From: Symbiodinium natans
Taxonomy: Eukaryota > Sar > Dinophyceae > Suessiales > Symbiodiniaceae
DNA length: 64,000 nt
Direction: 5' to 3'
Assembly: GCA_905221605.1 (NCBI GenBank)
Contig: CAJNDS010002397.1
Coordinates: 248,001 to 312,000 of the forward strand
Shown here: positions 48,284 to 59,673 of the stretch, in pieces
Numbering within the stretch: the stretch's first letter is position 1
How the letters are laid out: each line of letters opens with the position of its first letter
The notes under the pieces: generated by a model
What the model saw: only the letters and a program-made list of their open reading frames with translations
Told to the model about the DNA's origin: nothing
Database searches by the model: none
Made by a program: the position numbers and the translations under genes

Positions 48284-49742
48284 TGATGCTTAACGAATGT
48301 TTTTGGAATTTTGGAGACTGTCTGGATGGCGTTAACGGTTTTGAGCCCCATCCTGTCCAGTATGGCAAGGTTGTGCGCGATCTCCTGCTGCATGAGCGCA
48401 GCAGTTTTCTCGATGCGGCTGCCTTACGTTGTGGATTCGTCCACTCATCCAGGCCCGCACTCTGTATGGAATAGGCTGATTGGTTGTCAGGTCCTTCATA
48501 TCTACGACGACAAGAAGGTTCTTGGGCTGCACTCAATGCAAGCATGGCCATTTTTCGAAGCATCCTTCACGACAGGAGGGTGTACGATTCCAGCTCCTGT
48601 AGCTTCGACTGGCTCAGATATGGTGGTTTCCGAAATTCGGGGTACCTTATTGGGTATTGGGTACTACTTCGTGGTCTATTTTAGGGTCCCCTATGTTCGT
48701 GAACCCCCATATCACTGTGTTCATGCCGGGCACCTCATACTTGTGACTGTGCAGATAAATGGGAACTGTTCAAACTCAGGGCCCCTTGAGAATAAGATTC
48801 CTTACAACGCAGAACATGTAGGTGTATATATTTCTATATATATACACATTATATATGTGTATGTGTATATGTATATGTATATATATGTATATATATACAT
48901 ATATTATACATATATATATATATATCACGCCCCCCCCCCCCCCCAACGCTGTCTCAAAGTTCAGGACTACCTGCCACCAGAGTACCGAAAAGAGCATCTC
49001 CGTGCTGTCGCAGCTCCAAAGCACTCACTGTTTTTGGGCTTGCGGATTCGCTGCCTAGACCCAACTTGGGGTTTTAAAGCCCCTATTATTTTTTCAGATT
49101 GCGCACTTTAGGCTGGAATCGATTCCATCCGATTAGGAGTCCAGAAAGATTTGCATAGCTTCACGCGAGACCGCAGACATCACGTGCAGAATGGGCTATG
49201 CTGTGCAAGTCGTATAGCAAGGAAGATACCAAAAGCACAGTTCTCGCCTTGTTGCTGCTGCAATACAGGTTATTTAGCCCCTTCAAGTGGGCGAGAATCG
49301 ATCCCTACCAGAGAAAATCAGGTTGACAACAACCCTTCATGGACGCTCAGAGCCATGGGGTCTCAGCATTTTCCCAACTTCGAAATGCTAGCAAATCTTA
49401 GTCAAAACATCAGTTGTGGACGGCATGCGTGGAAGACTTGCCGCTTTGGACTCGTGACATGTGGCTGCTGTTTCGCAACCCAGGTCTATGCGAAATTATT
49501 GGGATGGGTGACCCTCGACCGTTTCGTGCTCAACTGGAAGGAGAAGGTAGCACAGGCGGGCATGAATCTTGTTGAGTCAGGCTCTAAACCTTTGCTGGAA
49601 TGTCCCGCCATCGCATCGTTGCGATGCCCTACAGCTCAGCTCTTTGGTAGTCCCTGGCCTGCTTGAGGTGAGCCAAATGATTTGCGATCATTTTGTCGCC
49701 AATCCGGCTACATTCGTTTGCATGGGCTTCCGCGGCCGCAAG
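48063..49742 (+). CDS. Universal stress protein family gene, five exons
   Basis: USP-domain proteins are small alpha/beta nucleotide-binding or dimerising proteins induced by stress; this one is probably cytosolic. Exons: 48063-48187, 48491-48517, 48965-49006, 49484-49546, 49668-49742; apart from the first, which starts in phase 1, all are multiples of three in phase 0. The first strand and helix are PLKFLLAVDGSPESMASFDY, matching the family opening with its conserved Asp. VLHIYDDKK is the second strand, DYLPPEYRKEHLRA the following loop and helix. Then come LDRFVLNWKEK and finally QMICDHFVANPATFVCMGFRGRK, the last strand with a G-x-x-G start of the nucleotide loop. All four introns are GT-AG; the TC tract lies in intron 1 and the TA/poly-C tract in intron 2. 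The usual final GS...V strand, the stop and the initiator Met exon were not found. Confidence 0.87.
48229..48283 (+). repeat. T/CT tract in a USP intron
   Basis: Pyrimidine-only tract of poly-T then (CT)n in the first intron of the USP gene. Confidence 0.9.
48826..48944 (+). repeat. TA/TG microsatellite followed by poly-C
   Basis: Degenerate TATA/TGTA repeats and then about 18 C, all within USP intron 48518-48964. Frames through this tract are artefacts. Confidence 0.9.
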
Positions 49743-50840
49743 GCCTGCGGCCTGCATTTCTCCTTTTCGCTAAAGCAATCGGTGTTCAAAGTTCTTGGCG
49801 CGTATTCGCATGATGTTGGAAACAGCTTCGTGTTTATTGTGTTGCAGGGGCGCAGGGGGGCGGGTGGGGGTTGGGTTAGCTACTTGCAGTTTGCATGGCC
49901 GCTTGCTGACTCTTGGAAATCAAGGTATGCAACATAACGACCACTCACTGCCAGTGCCATTGCCACTGCCAACATTCGTCTCAAGAATTCTGAGCTTGTC
50001 ACGTAGCTTCGCAGTTTCATAGTCTTGTTTTCATATCAAACTAAAGAAACACGAGAGCTTGTCTTAGTCTTCATTTCAAAAGTGAGCCACCGTGTTTGCG
50101 TGCGCACATTGCAATATCCTCTAGGTTGTTGAGACCGCGAGAATTCACTTCTTCTTGGAAGGAAAGAACAGGGCCCTCGCACGGGCAAAACAAGCGGAGT
50201 TTCTCGCAAGAAACAAGTAGACACCTCTTCCTGTTTGAACAGAACATATGAGACTCATCATCTGTTATCAAAAGAAATCTTTTGCGACGAGCCGGAGATT
50301 GCGTGTGAAAGGTTTACGAAAAGAGGTCCGAGCATGCTGTGCATATCATCATGTTTTGGCATACGATTCGACAAGGAGTCTCTCAAAGCAGCAAGTCCCT
50401 GCACTTGTAGACCCTCCAAACATAGCGGCCGAGTTCCTACCTTAAACCGCTTCCGCTCAGCGGCGTGAGCGAAACAGTAGGTGCAAGGACAGGTAGCTGC
50501 TCAGTCCGCTTCAGCATTGCACAGAGAATTCAGCGGATGTGTCACCCTCCCCTCGCACGGACTCCAATCTGAAGGAGATCGCGCCGCACTAAACAACGGT
50601 TGGGAAAGGCTGTGACCTGTGCCGTACGGCTGAAGCGTCACGGCAAATGACATTTGTACCAAGCACATCATAGCACGGCAAGAAGCTCCCATCCTTTGAT
50701 CAGAGGGGCCAAGAACGCCTCAAACAGATAGCCAATAGTGGTGACAAGGATGCAACAGAAGACAGAAACCAGAACTGCTCAATTAGCTTGTGAAGTGCTT
50801 GTGAAGTGCTTGTGCCAGTGATTGCGCTCAGGGAAAGAAG

Positions 50841-50963
50841 GATGTTCGCATCTTGACTTCCAACATCTATGAGGCCGAGCCTGATGTAATCCACATGAGG
50901 ATGCGCGAGCGATGGAAGTATCTACATGCTGCCGACGCCGTGGAGTGCAAAGTGATTATGCAG
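50841..50963 (+). CDS. Coding-like exon, product unknown
   Basis: After an AG at 50839-50840 the frame encodes DVRILTSNIYEAEPDVIHM and RMRERWKYLHAADAVE before a TAA at 50964. The composition (acidic start, then a basic amphipathic helix) looks like real protein. The exon probably ends at one of the GC dinucleotides before the stop, for instance after the codon for His near 50927. No family recognised; it could be a USP-unrelated gene of its own. Confidence 0.4.
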
Positions 50964-51853
50964 TAAACGTAGCAAGCAAGCCTACCTGGAACACTTTTGT
51001 GGCACGGAAGCATGCTTGAGACGGCAGCGCTTTTAGAGTTTTCCATAGCGAGTTGGCAGGTTCTGCGGGTTGGGCGCAAGCTCACATTGCTGGGCATGCG
51101 TTGGCCTTAGCGTTGGCTGATGCGGATTTGCAGCAACGAGAGGGCAAGTTGAGTTTGGCACGCCATTGTTGCACCACTCCTGCATGCGCTTGCAAGGTGC
51201 AGCTTAGTGATCTTTAAGGACGAGAGCATCAAACTTTAAACGCTACGCGTCGCCCGCCTCGATCTTTGACCGGCTGGCAGAAGCTCATCGTTCATGGGTG
51301 GGGGCGGGGCTCAGGGCGAACGGAAACGAAGTGAATTCTGACCTCAGGGCTTAAGGTTTGCAACTTCATATCGGTCAGTCCTGGCCGAGGTGCCCTGTGT
51401 TCCTGCGATGGCACGGCTAAGACGTTACAGCACAACGGTGTTTTTTTTACCAAATTGAAAGGTTTGCGATACCATGAAAAGACAATGTGTTTGTTATGCT
51501 ACCGTCTGGCCGAGTCCTTTGCTCGCCTTTGCAAAAACTGGCGTTTTTGCACATGCTGGCTGTCATGCACGACAGAGTACTAGAGGGTGATGGCGGATGT
51601 GCCTCTGCTGAGCTGCAGGAGCCGAATGTTTGTTCTCTTCCGATGGGACGGCCAGCAACCTGACAGCCACGATGCGCTCATGGGATTGCTGCTGTATACC
51701 ATCAGTAAATATCAGTCATCAATACGACCATCTGCGTAGAATGCCAAAAAGCCACTGCATCAACTGGAGTTCGTGCGCGAGCGCTGCTCCGTGCCAGTAG
51801 CTGGCTCGATCGCAGGCAAAGTTCCTGGTCTCCATGAGCCGCCCAGCGATGAT

Positions 51854-51890
51854 GGGTTTAGGGTTTAGGGTTTAGGGTTTAGGTTTTGGG
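51854..51890 (+). repeat. Interstitial telomere-type TTTAGGG repeat
   Basis: Three perfect TTTAGGG units at 51857-51877, followed by TTTAGG and TTTTGGG. TTTAGGG is the plant and dinoflagellate telomere unit; here it is internal. Confidence 0.9.
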
Positions 51891-54133
51891 GATGAGCATG
51901 CTGCCGCGCCAGCTTCCAGCAGTATACGCAACGGGGATACAGTTGCACTCAGGTCTCAACAAAGCCGCATCCAAAGCATTTCTTGATGCATTGCGACTGT
52001 CGAAGCCAGGACAGCGTACAGACACGCCCTTTGGACACGTCTAAACTTAGCTGTTGGCGCATAAGAATGGTTCTTGCATTTCTTTGCCCTTCTGGCCCAG
52101 CCTGCACCAAGATCTGAGAGTCCGGCAGAGGAGATGAGATCCACTTGATCTACGTGACCTTTTTCACGGAGGATCAAGACTCAGACCACGTTGCTTTGGC
52201 AGCATCAGATGTAAGCGTCAGAAGTCGTAACTTGATGCAACGAAGTAGGTTTTTGACAGATGGATGTAGTGCTGTGCCGTGTTGCGATGGTGCTGCAGGT
52301 GAAGATCTTACGTGACCGTTACAGCCACTTTTTCGAGGCGCCTCGCCACTTCAACGTATCTGAAGATTGATCTACAGGTCCTTGTCTGTGCATGTCCGCG
52401 TAAGTCTGATGCTGGGTGGGGGGTGGCCAGGGCGGTGAAGGTTTGGGCCTGCGCTGGAGCCCTGCATAAATCTAGGTATTCAATCTCCTCAAATCTAAGG
52501 GGTTGAGAGGAATTGGCTTTTCCAGATTTCTGGGGCCAGGGAGGGTGCGAGCGGTGGAGCAGTGAGGGCGGTGGGCGGCTGGAGGGCTCAGGAAAAGGCA
52601 GGTAGGGGGGTGGTAGGTAGGCAGGAGGGGAGTAGTAGCTAGAGGGGTTAGGTGCCTTGTAATTGTAACCTCTAGCCCTATGGAGCCTTGCATGTTAAGA
52701 CACGCCCTCAAATGGCGAAGGGCCAATAATATCACCTAGGGCTCACTCTCCTGATGTAGGGTCTCCTGTATACACTCCGAATGATATGGTTCTGGTTTCA
52801 AGGGACCCTCTAGAGGGAACCCGCGATTGTATGCGATTGTAGCAAGCACCCACTTGAGCTCTGGATAACGTACACCTTTGCATTTCAGCATTGTGTCAGT
52901 AAATTGCAAAGCTCGCCACCGGTTTTGAGTCTTGAGGACGAGCCCTGAACCTTTTCCCCCTTTCCCCCTCCCGCCTGGGCGCCAAGTTAAAGGAAGCCGC
53001 AGATCCGCTAAGAAACCATGTCTGAATGAAGTTGTTTTGATAAACCCTCAAAATTTCGAAATACTGTGCTCTTGTGGTGCTGGCATGTGAGTGTTGCATC
53101 CCAGCTAGCAGCGGCACGCTTCTCTCGTGCAGGGCCTGGGCGATGGAGATCATCACGTGCTGCAGCCTCTCGGCTGCATCTGCGACCGAAGTGTAGGTGA
53201 TGACATGATGATGCCAAAAGCACTCAACACTGAAGGGAAGAAGCTTGAAAATAAGGGGGAAGGCTGGATTTTGGAGTGGGGTTTGTTGCGTTGCCGCCAT
53301 AGGCCATGTCATGTTGATGTTGGTAAATATATGAGTATATCATGGTTGTCTCGTGAGCTTGTTCCCCTGCCTGCTTGCCCAAGGACTTCCTATGTGTCTA
53401 ATGTATCACATGCGTCCGTATATCCTTGCTATATGTTTGCAATGTGAAGTCCAGTGAAAGCCGCCATTTCTGATTGAAGCTTACGGGTCGGCTGAAAGGT
53501 TTGGCTTGGCGTACGCGTAGTTCAACATGCAAGGCTACGCTGCCAGAGCCAACGGATGTTACGGCACAGTCACCGTGTCCTTAATTGACCCATGCATGGT
53601 TCAATCTACACTTCCTTTGCATTTAACGACGATGTAGTGTCAACATGAACAACAGCTGGCCCAACAAAAGCCAGGGGAGCAGATGTCATTTTCAGTTTAG
53701 CATTTCTGAAAGAGCGGTTTCGAACTTGCACTACTGGTATTTCTGGTATTTCCAACAGCCGAAGGGTTGGGTTTCTGTCTGAGCCATGTACCACCCCGGA
53801 GCCCTCGGAACGATTTGATCATCCTTGTCTTGCTGGCTGTCGGGTTGCACAGCCGGCTTAATGCAACTGTTATGCGTATGCCCTTAGGCGAGTCATTGCA
53901 CAGATCGGCACATCCTTCATGTGTCAACACATGACTCGAAGTTCCCTAGACTGCAAGTCTTCGCTCTCAAGTCGCTACGAAAGATCCGTAGAGGAGCATC
54001 AGAGATGCTCCTTGCAGCGTTGATGTCGCGGACCTTTCCCAGCCCACGCGCTGTCCAACAGCATTGTTCCGGAACCTTGCGGACATGGTCTGCCTCAGAA
54101 CATGACAATCGGTCTCTTTTAATTAATCCTCAG

Positions 54134-54405
54134 ATATCATCATCCAAGCCAAGGAAGTTTTTTGACCGTCACATCGAGTTTCACATCGTTCCACAGCACA
54201 AGGGCGAGCTGATACCGCAGACTGTTGCAGGCACCAGGGTTTGCCTGACATCCCTCTCGCTCTCTCTACTCTATCTACTTTGCTTTTTCTTTCTTCGCCA
54301 CAAAGATCTCATTGTTGCTTGAAGGTTTCGCAGAAAGTATCGAAGCTGACTTTGTCGTGGTCGGCACAAATGCGCTTCGTGTGGACCGCGGAAAGGAGCC
54401 GCTAG
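54134..54405 (+). CDS. Second USP-like gene, two C-terminal exons
   Basis: The exon 54134-54230 encodes a segment ending FFDRHIEFHIVPQHKGELIP and QTVA; a GC-AG intron (54231-54324) splits a Gly codon; the exon 54325-54405 encodes FAESIEADFVVVGTNALRVD and RGKEPLG, then a GT donor. The order strand, loop, helix (AESIEADF) and hydrophobic strand (VVVGT) is that of the C-terminal half of a universal stress protein. Unlike the canonical G-x2-G-x9-G-S/T loop, the residue three after the first Gly+1 is Ala/Leu rather than Gly (GTNALR), so ATP binding is doubtful. N-terminal exons were not found between 49.7 and 54.1 kb. It does not match the end of the USP gene at 48 kb, so it is a separate copy. 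Confidence 0.68.
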
Positions 54406-57400
54406 GTGCGCTTGCCATGTATTGCCATGCACCCTTTCTCATGTCTCTGCCAGCCCGGCAAAGTCGACATGCCATGCTTGGAGGCTCCGCGTCCCTGCAG
54501 ATTTGCATGGAAGCCCATTGCACCTGGTTTGCAAATGCTTCTAGCTGTACACTGCCTACCACATTCAGCAGTGGTCTTGAACCTAGAGTGAATGGCACCA
54601 GGTGCTGACGAAGCATTCCCATTTTGACATCAATAGTTCAGCAGGAAATGCCATGCCGAGATACCGAAACTCATACAATGGATGAGGGGCAGGGATGTGG
54701 AATTCAGGATGACACTGAACATCGTGAACAGGCATCGACCACTAAACTGGACAAGAAGGAACAGAGAAAATCGCCGGTGCCGGCACATCTGTGCCTTTCT
54801 TGTGGCGCAATTGCGGCCACTCCAAGGCAGGCCATGACGGACGTTGTGTGCCACTTCGGAGCCCGGCAAAGCTCTCTTGTCGGCATTGACCCCTTGCCAC
54901 TGCCATTCTGTGATTTAGACTTCAGCAGCCGCTCGGAGCTTGCGTGCGGAAGTACACAACATGTTTGCTCTTTGGAGGCTGGCAATTTATTCTTGAAGCT
55001 GGTCGAGCTCTTCATGGGATGTTTGCATGTCGCTCCCAAGTCGGCGATCGACCTCTGCCTCAAGCTGTCTTGATCCTCACGTACGCATGGACCTACAAAG
55101 CGCCATGCCTCGCTCTGGTTGCCCCTGGACATCCCTGGACTATTCGTTCATGCCGCCCTTCGGCGCACGGATCTTTATGGTGCGTCATGTGACTTAGGAT
55201 GCTGGGGAACGACTCGCGAACCCGGAAGTTGTCCAAGAGGGATCACGCGGCGTCCATGGCCCAGGAGGCAAGCGAGCGGAGTTGACGATGGAAGGGAGGC
55301 CCAAGCGTTTGGACATCCACAGATGTGACGGCTGCGGCGTCGAGAAGGGTGTGGGAAATCCTTTGCAAAGATGGCTCATTGTGCAGCCATTCAGAGATTG
55401 GAAGTTGAGGAGACTCCGGCGATTCCGAAACCTGCGGTTCAAGAGATACTGCCCGATTCAGGACACTGGCTTCACGCGAAACCACGCCAGTCAGAAAACT
55501 GGGGGGGTGAGTTGGCGGGGAGAATAACGTTCATAAGGGTGCTTTCAGAAAAGTGTGAGATTCCCGAATCCGCGGTTTCTCCAGTTTTCCGAATCCGCGG
55601 TTTCCCGAATCTGCGGTTTCCAGTTTACCGAATCCGGGTTTCACCCAACACGTCTTTTCGGATTCCGGATCAGCACGTTTCGCTTCCGCATCGTCCACCC
55701 GTGTTAAATATCTACATGCGTTGCCTCTCGCCCCAGGCTCCGTGATACCTTGCGGGGAACCTGTCTTGAAATTTCAGGGCGTGCGAAGGATACTATACGC
55801 TGCCGGGCCAAGTATGCCCTTTGCCCACGATCCAGGCAAGTGACCAGGCTGTGTTGTCACAAGAGGACATCATGGCATGGCAAGCCTCGGATTCGTGCAT
55901 CCCCTCGCCGTGTGGAGGTGAGTAGAGGTTTTTGAAGTTTGTCGCCACCAAAGCTACCCTCCGCATTGATTCAGATTCCAGATCCAGACTCTTGGTGGAA
56001 GAGCTTCGTCGTCCTCATATTTCTCCAGCGAGCCAGTCACTCCGTTGCCGCTGGCACTTCGGAACGGCACAGCAGTGCGAGGATCGGCTCCCGTCGAGCG
56101 CCGGCCAGTTCTTGGATGGCACGGCAGAATAAGGCTGCCCTCATGCAAGCAAGGCCGGCACAGGACGGACATTGAAGCGGTGCTGCAAGTTTATGTTGTT
56201 TTGCTTGTCGGGGACATGGTTGGACTGTGCGGACAGCGCTTCCAACTCACTGCGATGTGCGTGGACAGCAAGTCATGCGCGACTGCTGTTGGGCTCAAAG
56301 TCGGAATGCCAATCGGTGAAGGGTTGTGGGTGTGAACACGTAGCGCTTTTGTCTTGACGAGTCAATGAGCTGATGCAAGCTTCCACTTTGTGCGCACTTA
56401 CCCCGTGTGCATCGCGTTCCAGCGTTAGTCGGCTCCGGCTCTAGAGTCTATAGCTGCTGGATGAGCTGATCGACTGAAACCTCGCCGAGCCGCAACATGA
56501 ATCAAGCTCGCCATGGAGCAGTGCTGCTGACATCACCTTGCATTTCTTATCCACCTGACCTGGTGACGGCATACTGTGCCACAAGCTAAGGTAACATAAT
56601 CATCTCCAGCTGGGTGGATGGAACCTACAATGGAAGATTCGCCCTCAGATGTGGAACACGGGACAGAAAGAAGTCCGAAGCACATGCTTTACATGTTGCG
56701 TGCTGACCTCCTTGGCTAGTCCCACAACAAGTAGTCGCATGCTGCAACCAAGAAGGTTCATCAGCATCGTGCAGCTTTCTAAGGACCCAAACGACTAGTG
56801 TTTGGAAAGCCCTGGCTGTGCACAATCGTACTGTCGTAAGGTGCGAAAATCTACGAAGGGCAGCAGCGAGGAGAGTGTCTCAAGAACATGACTCCGAGAT
56901 TGATGTCCTCAGCGCAGGACCCAGCACCGATCCCAGCACCTTGCTTGTTGCAGAGGGTCGCTACGCCTGTGAGTGGAAATCACTTCAGCCAGCTGGTTGG
57001 CAGTTCTGTCAGGACACTACCTCTCCGCGTGCCCCTGAAGACGAATGATGAGTTCTGGCCCGAGGGACTCCAGTGATCTCAAAAGCGTTCAGGGGCAGTG
57101 GACCCATGGCCGATCCTTCTTGCCCAGAGAGTCCCGGGCTTGCGAGCATGCTGCAAGTCAGCGAGGCTTTTTTTTGCTCGCTTGGCGTCGAGCTTGGTTC
57201 CTTGTGCTCCGGCCATGAAAATGGAGGAATGTCCTGTGGTAAATGAATTGAGCCAGCTTCTCACCGAGGTCCGCATCAAGCATGCTCTCCAAGTCTATAG
57301 GACTGTACAATAACCGTTACAGCAAGACCCACCCACCAACGCAAGAGACGGAGCTTGGCGGGATCTAGCCCATTTGGCATAAACATGGAGTATCGACGCT

Positions 57401-58170
57401 GTTGCCGTCGAGGGCCCACACGGATCTCTTCGGTAGGGGATGGATGCTAAATTTTTCCAAGACCCCAGTGAGGGAGAACAACATTGGATCTTTGGAGGGT
57501 AGATCCGGCCATCCTGGTCATGACCTCGACGTTGTCTGATGTCTGTGTCTGCATGAGCATTTTCCGAGCCTGTACTGGCTTTTTCCTTAAGAGCTTGATG
57601 AGGCCATGAAATGCCCTGCACTTCGCACTTCGCATGACGGTCTCAGTTTGGCGAGCGGCCGCGGGCAATTGTCTGAGGCAGCTGAGGAGCCCAATGTAGT
57701 GAATAATGTCTAACGAAGCTCGCGCTGTGCACGCACACGTGTGTTTGCAGACGTTGATGAAGTTGATGAACATGAGAGAGCACTGCGCATTTGATCCCAG
57801 GGTGCTGGCGTTGGCATCCTGAAGGGGTTTCAGTTCCAGTGCTTTTGGCAAAGCCAAAGCCATGTTGGGCAGAGTCTCGATGATGACCACAAGCAGGAAG
57901 GCGAAATGTGGGCGTTCTTCTGTAAGATGGATGCTGGTTAGCAGAGAGGCTGTTTGAGGGGGTTGTTTCGGTCTGAGAGCAGCACGCCAAGCGAGAAGAC
58001 CGTGTAAGGTGTAAGGGCATGGATCAGAGCTACTGTTAATTCTTGCGGTGTGCGGGGCGCGCTAGCACTGCGGGAGTACCTCAGATCAGGGTCTCGGGCG
58101 CTTACCATGCAGCAAGTGGCCCGAAAGCACTTCTTCGGCCGGGCCGTAGCGTGTCGACGACATCGACAAC
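54406..58170. other. Unassigned stretch with a tandem repeat
   Basis: A 149-codon frame at 54624-55073 and frames at 56888-57076 (VGSSVRTLPLRVPLKTNDEF) and 57217-57312 (MEECPVVNELSQLLTEVR) have some coding look but no family or verified joins. The tandem repeat at 55556 is listed separately. Confidence 0.35.
55556..55652 (+). repeat. Tandem repeat of cgaatccgcggtttc units
   Basis: About five imperfect copies of a unit near 15-22 bases with the core cgaatccgcggtttc. Nothing suggests that it is translated. Confidence 0.75.
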
Positions 58171-58326
58171 CATGGGCGGTCACGCCTCAAAACCGGTGCT
58201 GAAGAACGACCTCAAAGCTCCATTGGAAGTCAAAGCCGATGACGGCACCTGGCAAGTTTTGTATCCTGGGCGCAGCATGGATCTGGCGGGTCGGGGAGGA
58301 GTCTGGGTCCGTTTCAGAGGGGCGTA
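58171..58326 (+). CDS. Possible N-terminal exon with myristoylation-type start
   Basis: ATG 58171 begins MGGHASKPVLKNDLKAPLEV with Gly2 and Ser6 as in N-myristoylated proteins, continues ADDGTWQVLYPGRSMDL and stops at TAG 58324. The first 35 codons look coding; the end may be intron read-through, since a GT follows the codons for DLAG near 58290. It could be the start of the protein whose membrane exon lies at 59374. Product unknown. Confidence 0.45.
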
Positions 58327-59373
58327 GGATGACGTGTCTTTTCATCTTGACTTCTTGCACCTTGCAGCACGTGCTGTTCAAATGCGCAACAGCTTAACAA
58401 AGGCAAAGGCTCCACACGCTCAGACCATTCAAAGCCCTGGATGTTCGCCACATAGAACCCAGGCCTCCCGCAGCTGAGCCAGCTTCAAACTCCACTCCCA
58501 ACTTCGAAAGCCATGAAATGCGGCCTAAAACCGGAAGCAGCGCAAGGTTTCAGCTGTCAATGTGTAGATGAAGCCCCAAACTGCCGGGGCTCAAGTGCGA
58601 GCAATGCACCTCACGAGAACCCCTGAGGGCCATCACGCAAATGTATCCTTGAGACCTCCAGTTGCCTAAATAATATTGGAGGTCTAGGGGCTGGCAAGAA
58701 CGGTCCCGAATAGTAATTAGGTACTTGCCCAACAAACTCTGTCAAATAGTAACCTTTTTTTGGGAAGAAGGGCCATGATATTACATACCTTAGGTATAGG
58801 GCTCTATGGGAGCCCAGCCGAGGAGAGGTGGAGGCGCGTCTCCGCGAGCCTCCGCAAGTCGCTTGCTGCGTCCCCGCGAAAGCTCTCCGTGCCTCCCGGG
58901 ACCTCGGAGAAGTGACGCGCGACTCGGAGAGCTTAGGGGGGGGCTTTTCAAAGTGCAGGGGAGTCCTGTGTTGGTTCCTACAAAAGGTCCCCGTCTTTGA
59001 GCTCAAAGCCCCGGTTACCTGGAGGACCACCCCACTCCCTCCAACTGAGAAGGCTTCAAAGCCAGAATCAACAGTTCACGAGCCGATGGCGCGGAGAGCT
59101 CCTGTCTACCTAGACACCCAAGGTATGCAAAGTACCTGCGTTTTGGGTGTAGTTGAGGAGTGTAGGTAGAAACCTTTTGTCACTGGAGGGGCCTTCAGGA
59201 AAGCCCGGAAAGCTGCTTCGTGCAGATATGTGCAGATGACATGGAGGGGCTATTTGAGAAAACGTTGTATGTTGTGTGTTTTGCATGACATGGCTCCGAC
59301 CCGGCTCGAGCCCTGTTGATCCCGTTTCATGTCAAGCTTACTTTGAGGCGAAGGGCGGCGCCGTGATCTTCAG
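58327..59373. other. Possible intron or spacer
   Basis: No supported feature. Frames at 58806-59169 overlap on both strands and have skewed Arg/Pro composition, so I discount them. Confidence 0.4.
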
Positions 59374-59673
59374 GAAGCTCGTGAGGCTGTGGAGGCACGC
59401 GAAAGAAAAGATCAAGCCAAGAGGCGGCTAGCAAGCGCCGCAAATGAGCAGGCCTTGAGGGCCGTGACAGATGAGACGAGAGTTTGCATAGGCTGCTGCG
59501 AAATTTGTCTCCTGTTTGCAAGCCCTCTGGTGGTCCTCCTGTTCTTGGCACTCCTGACGCCCGGCAGCGATCTGGCCGCGGGTCTCTTGGCAGGGTTGGG
59601 GGCGCTGCCGCTGGGCGCCTGGCTCGGGCAATGGGTCGCAGAGCGGGCCTTCGACAAAGATAAAGTCGAGTAC
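59374..59673 (+). CDS. Exon encoding a two-helix membrane protein segment
   Basis: Exactly 100 codons lie between AG (59372-59373) and a GC donor (59674). It encodes a charged helix (EAREAVEARERKDQAKRRLA), then two hydrophobic stretches: one including LLFASPLVVLLFLALL, the next LAAGLLAGLGALPLGAWLG separated from it by TPGSD, then a charged tail (ERAFDKDKVEY). This is a helical hairpin preceded by a coiled or amphipathic helix. The topology cannot be fixed. Family not recognised; the neighbouring MGGHAS exon upstream and the soluble exon at 62232 may be the same gene, but phases could not be checked. Confidence 0.55.

Larger units (their letters stand above)
49743..54133. other. Unassigned stretch between the two USP loci
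   Basis: The missing 3' end of the first USP gene and the missing 5' exons of the second should lie here. One coding-like exon is at 50841, a TTTAGGG array is at 51854. No other supported feature; 51.1-52.3 kb shows nothing. Confidence 0.4.

Noticed and set aside
48826-48944. Tyr/Ile-rich membrane-like peptide
   Set aside because: Produced by the TA microsatellite and poly-C tract inside USP intron 2.
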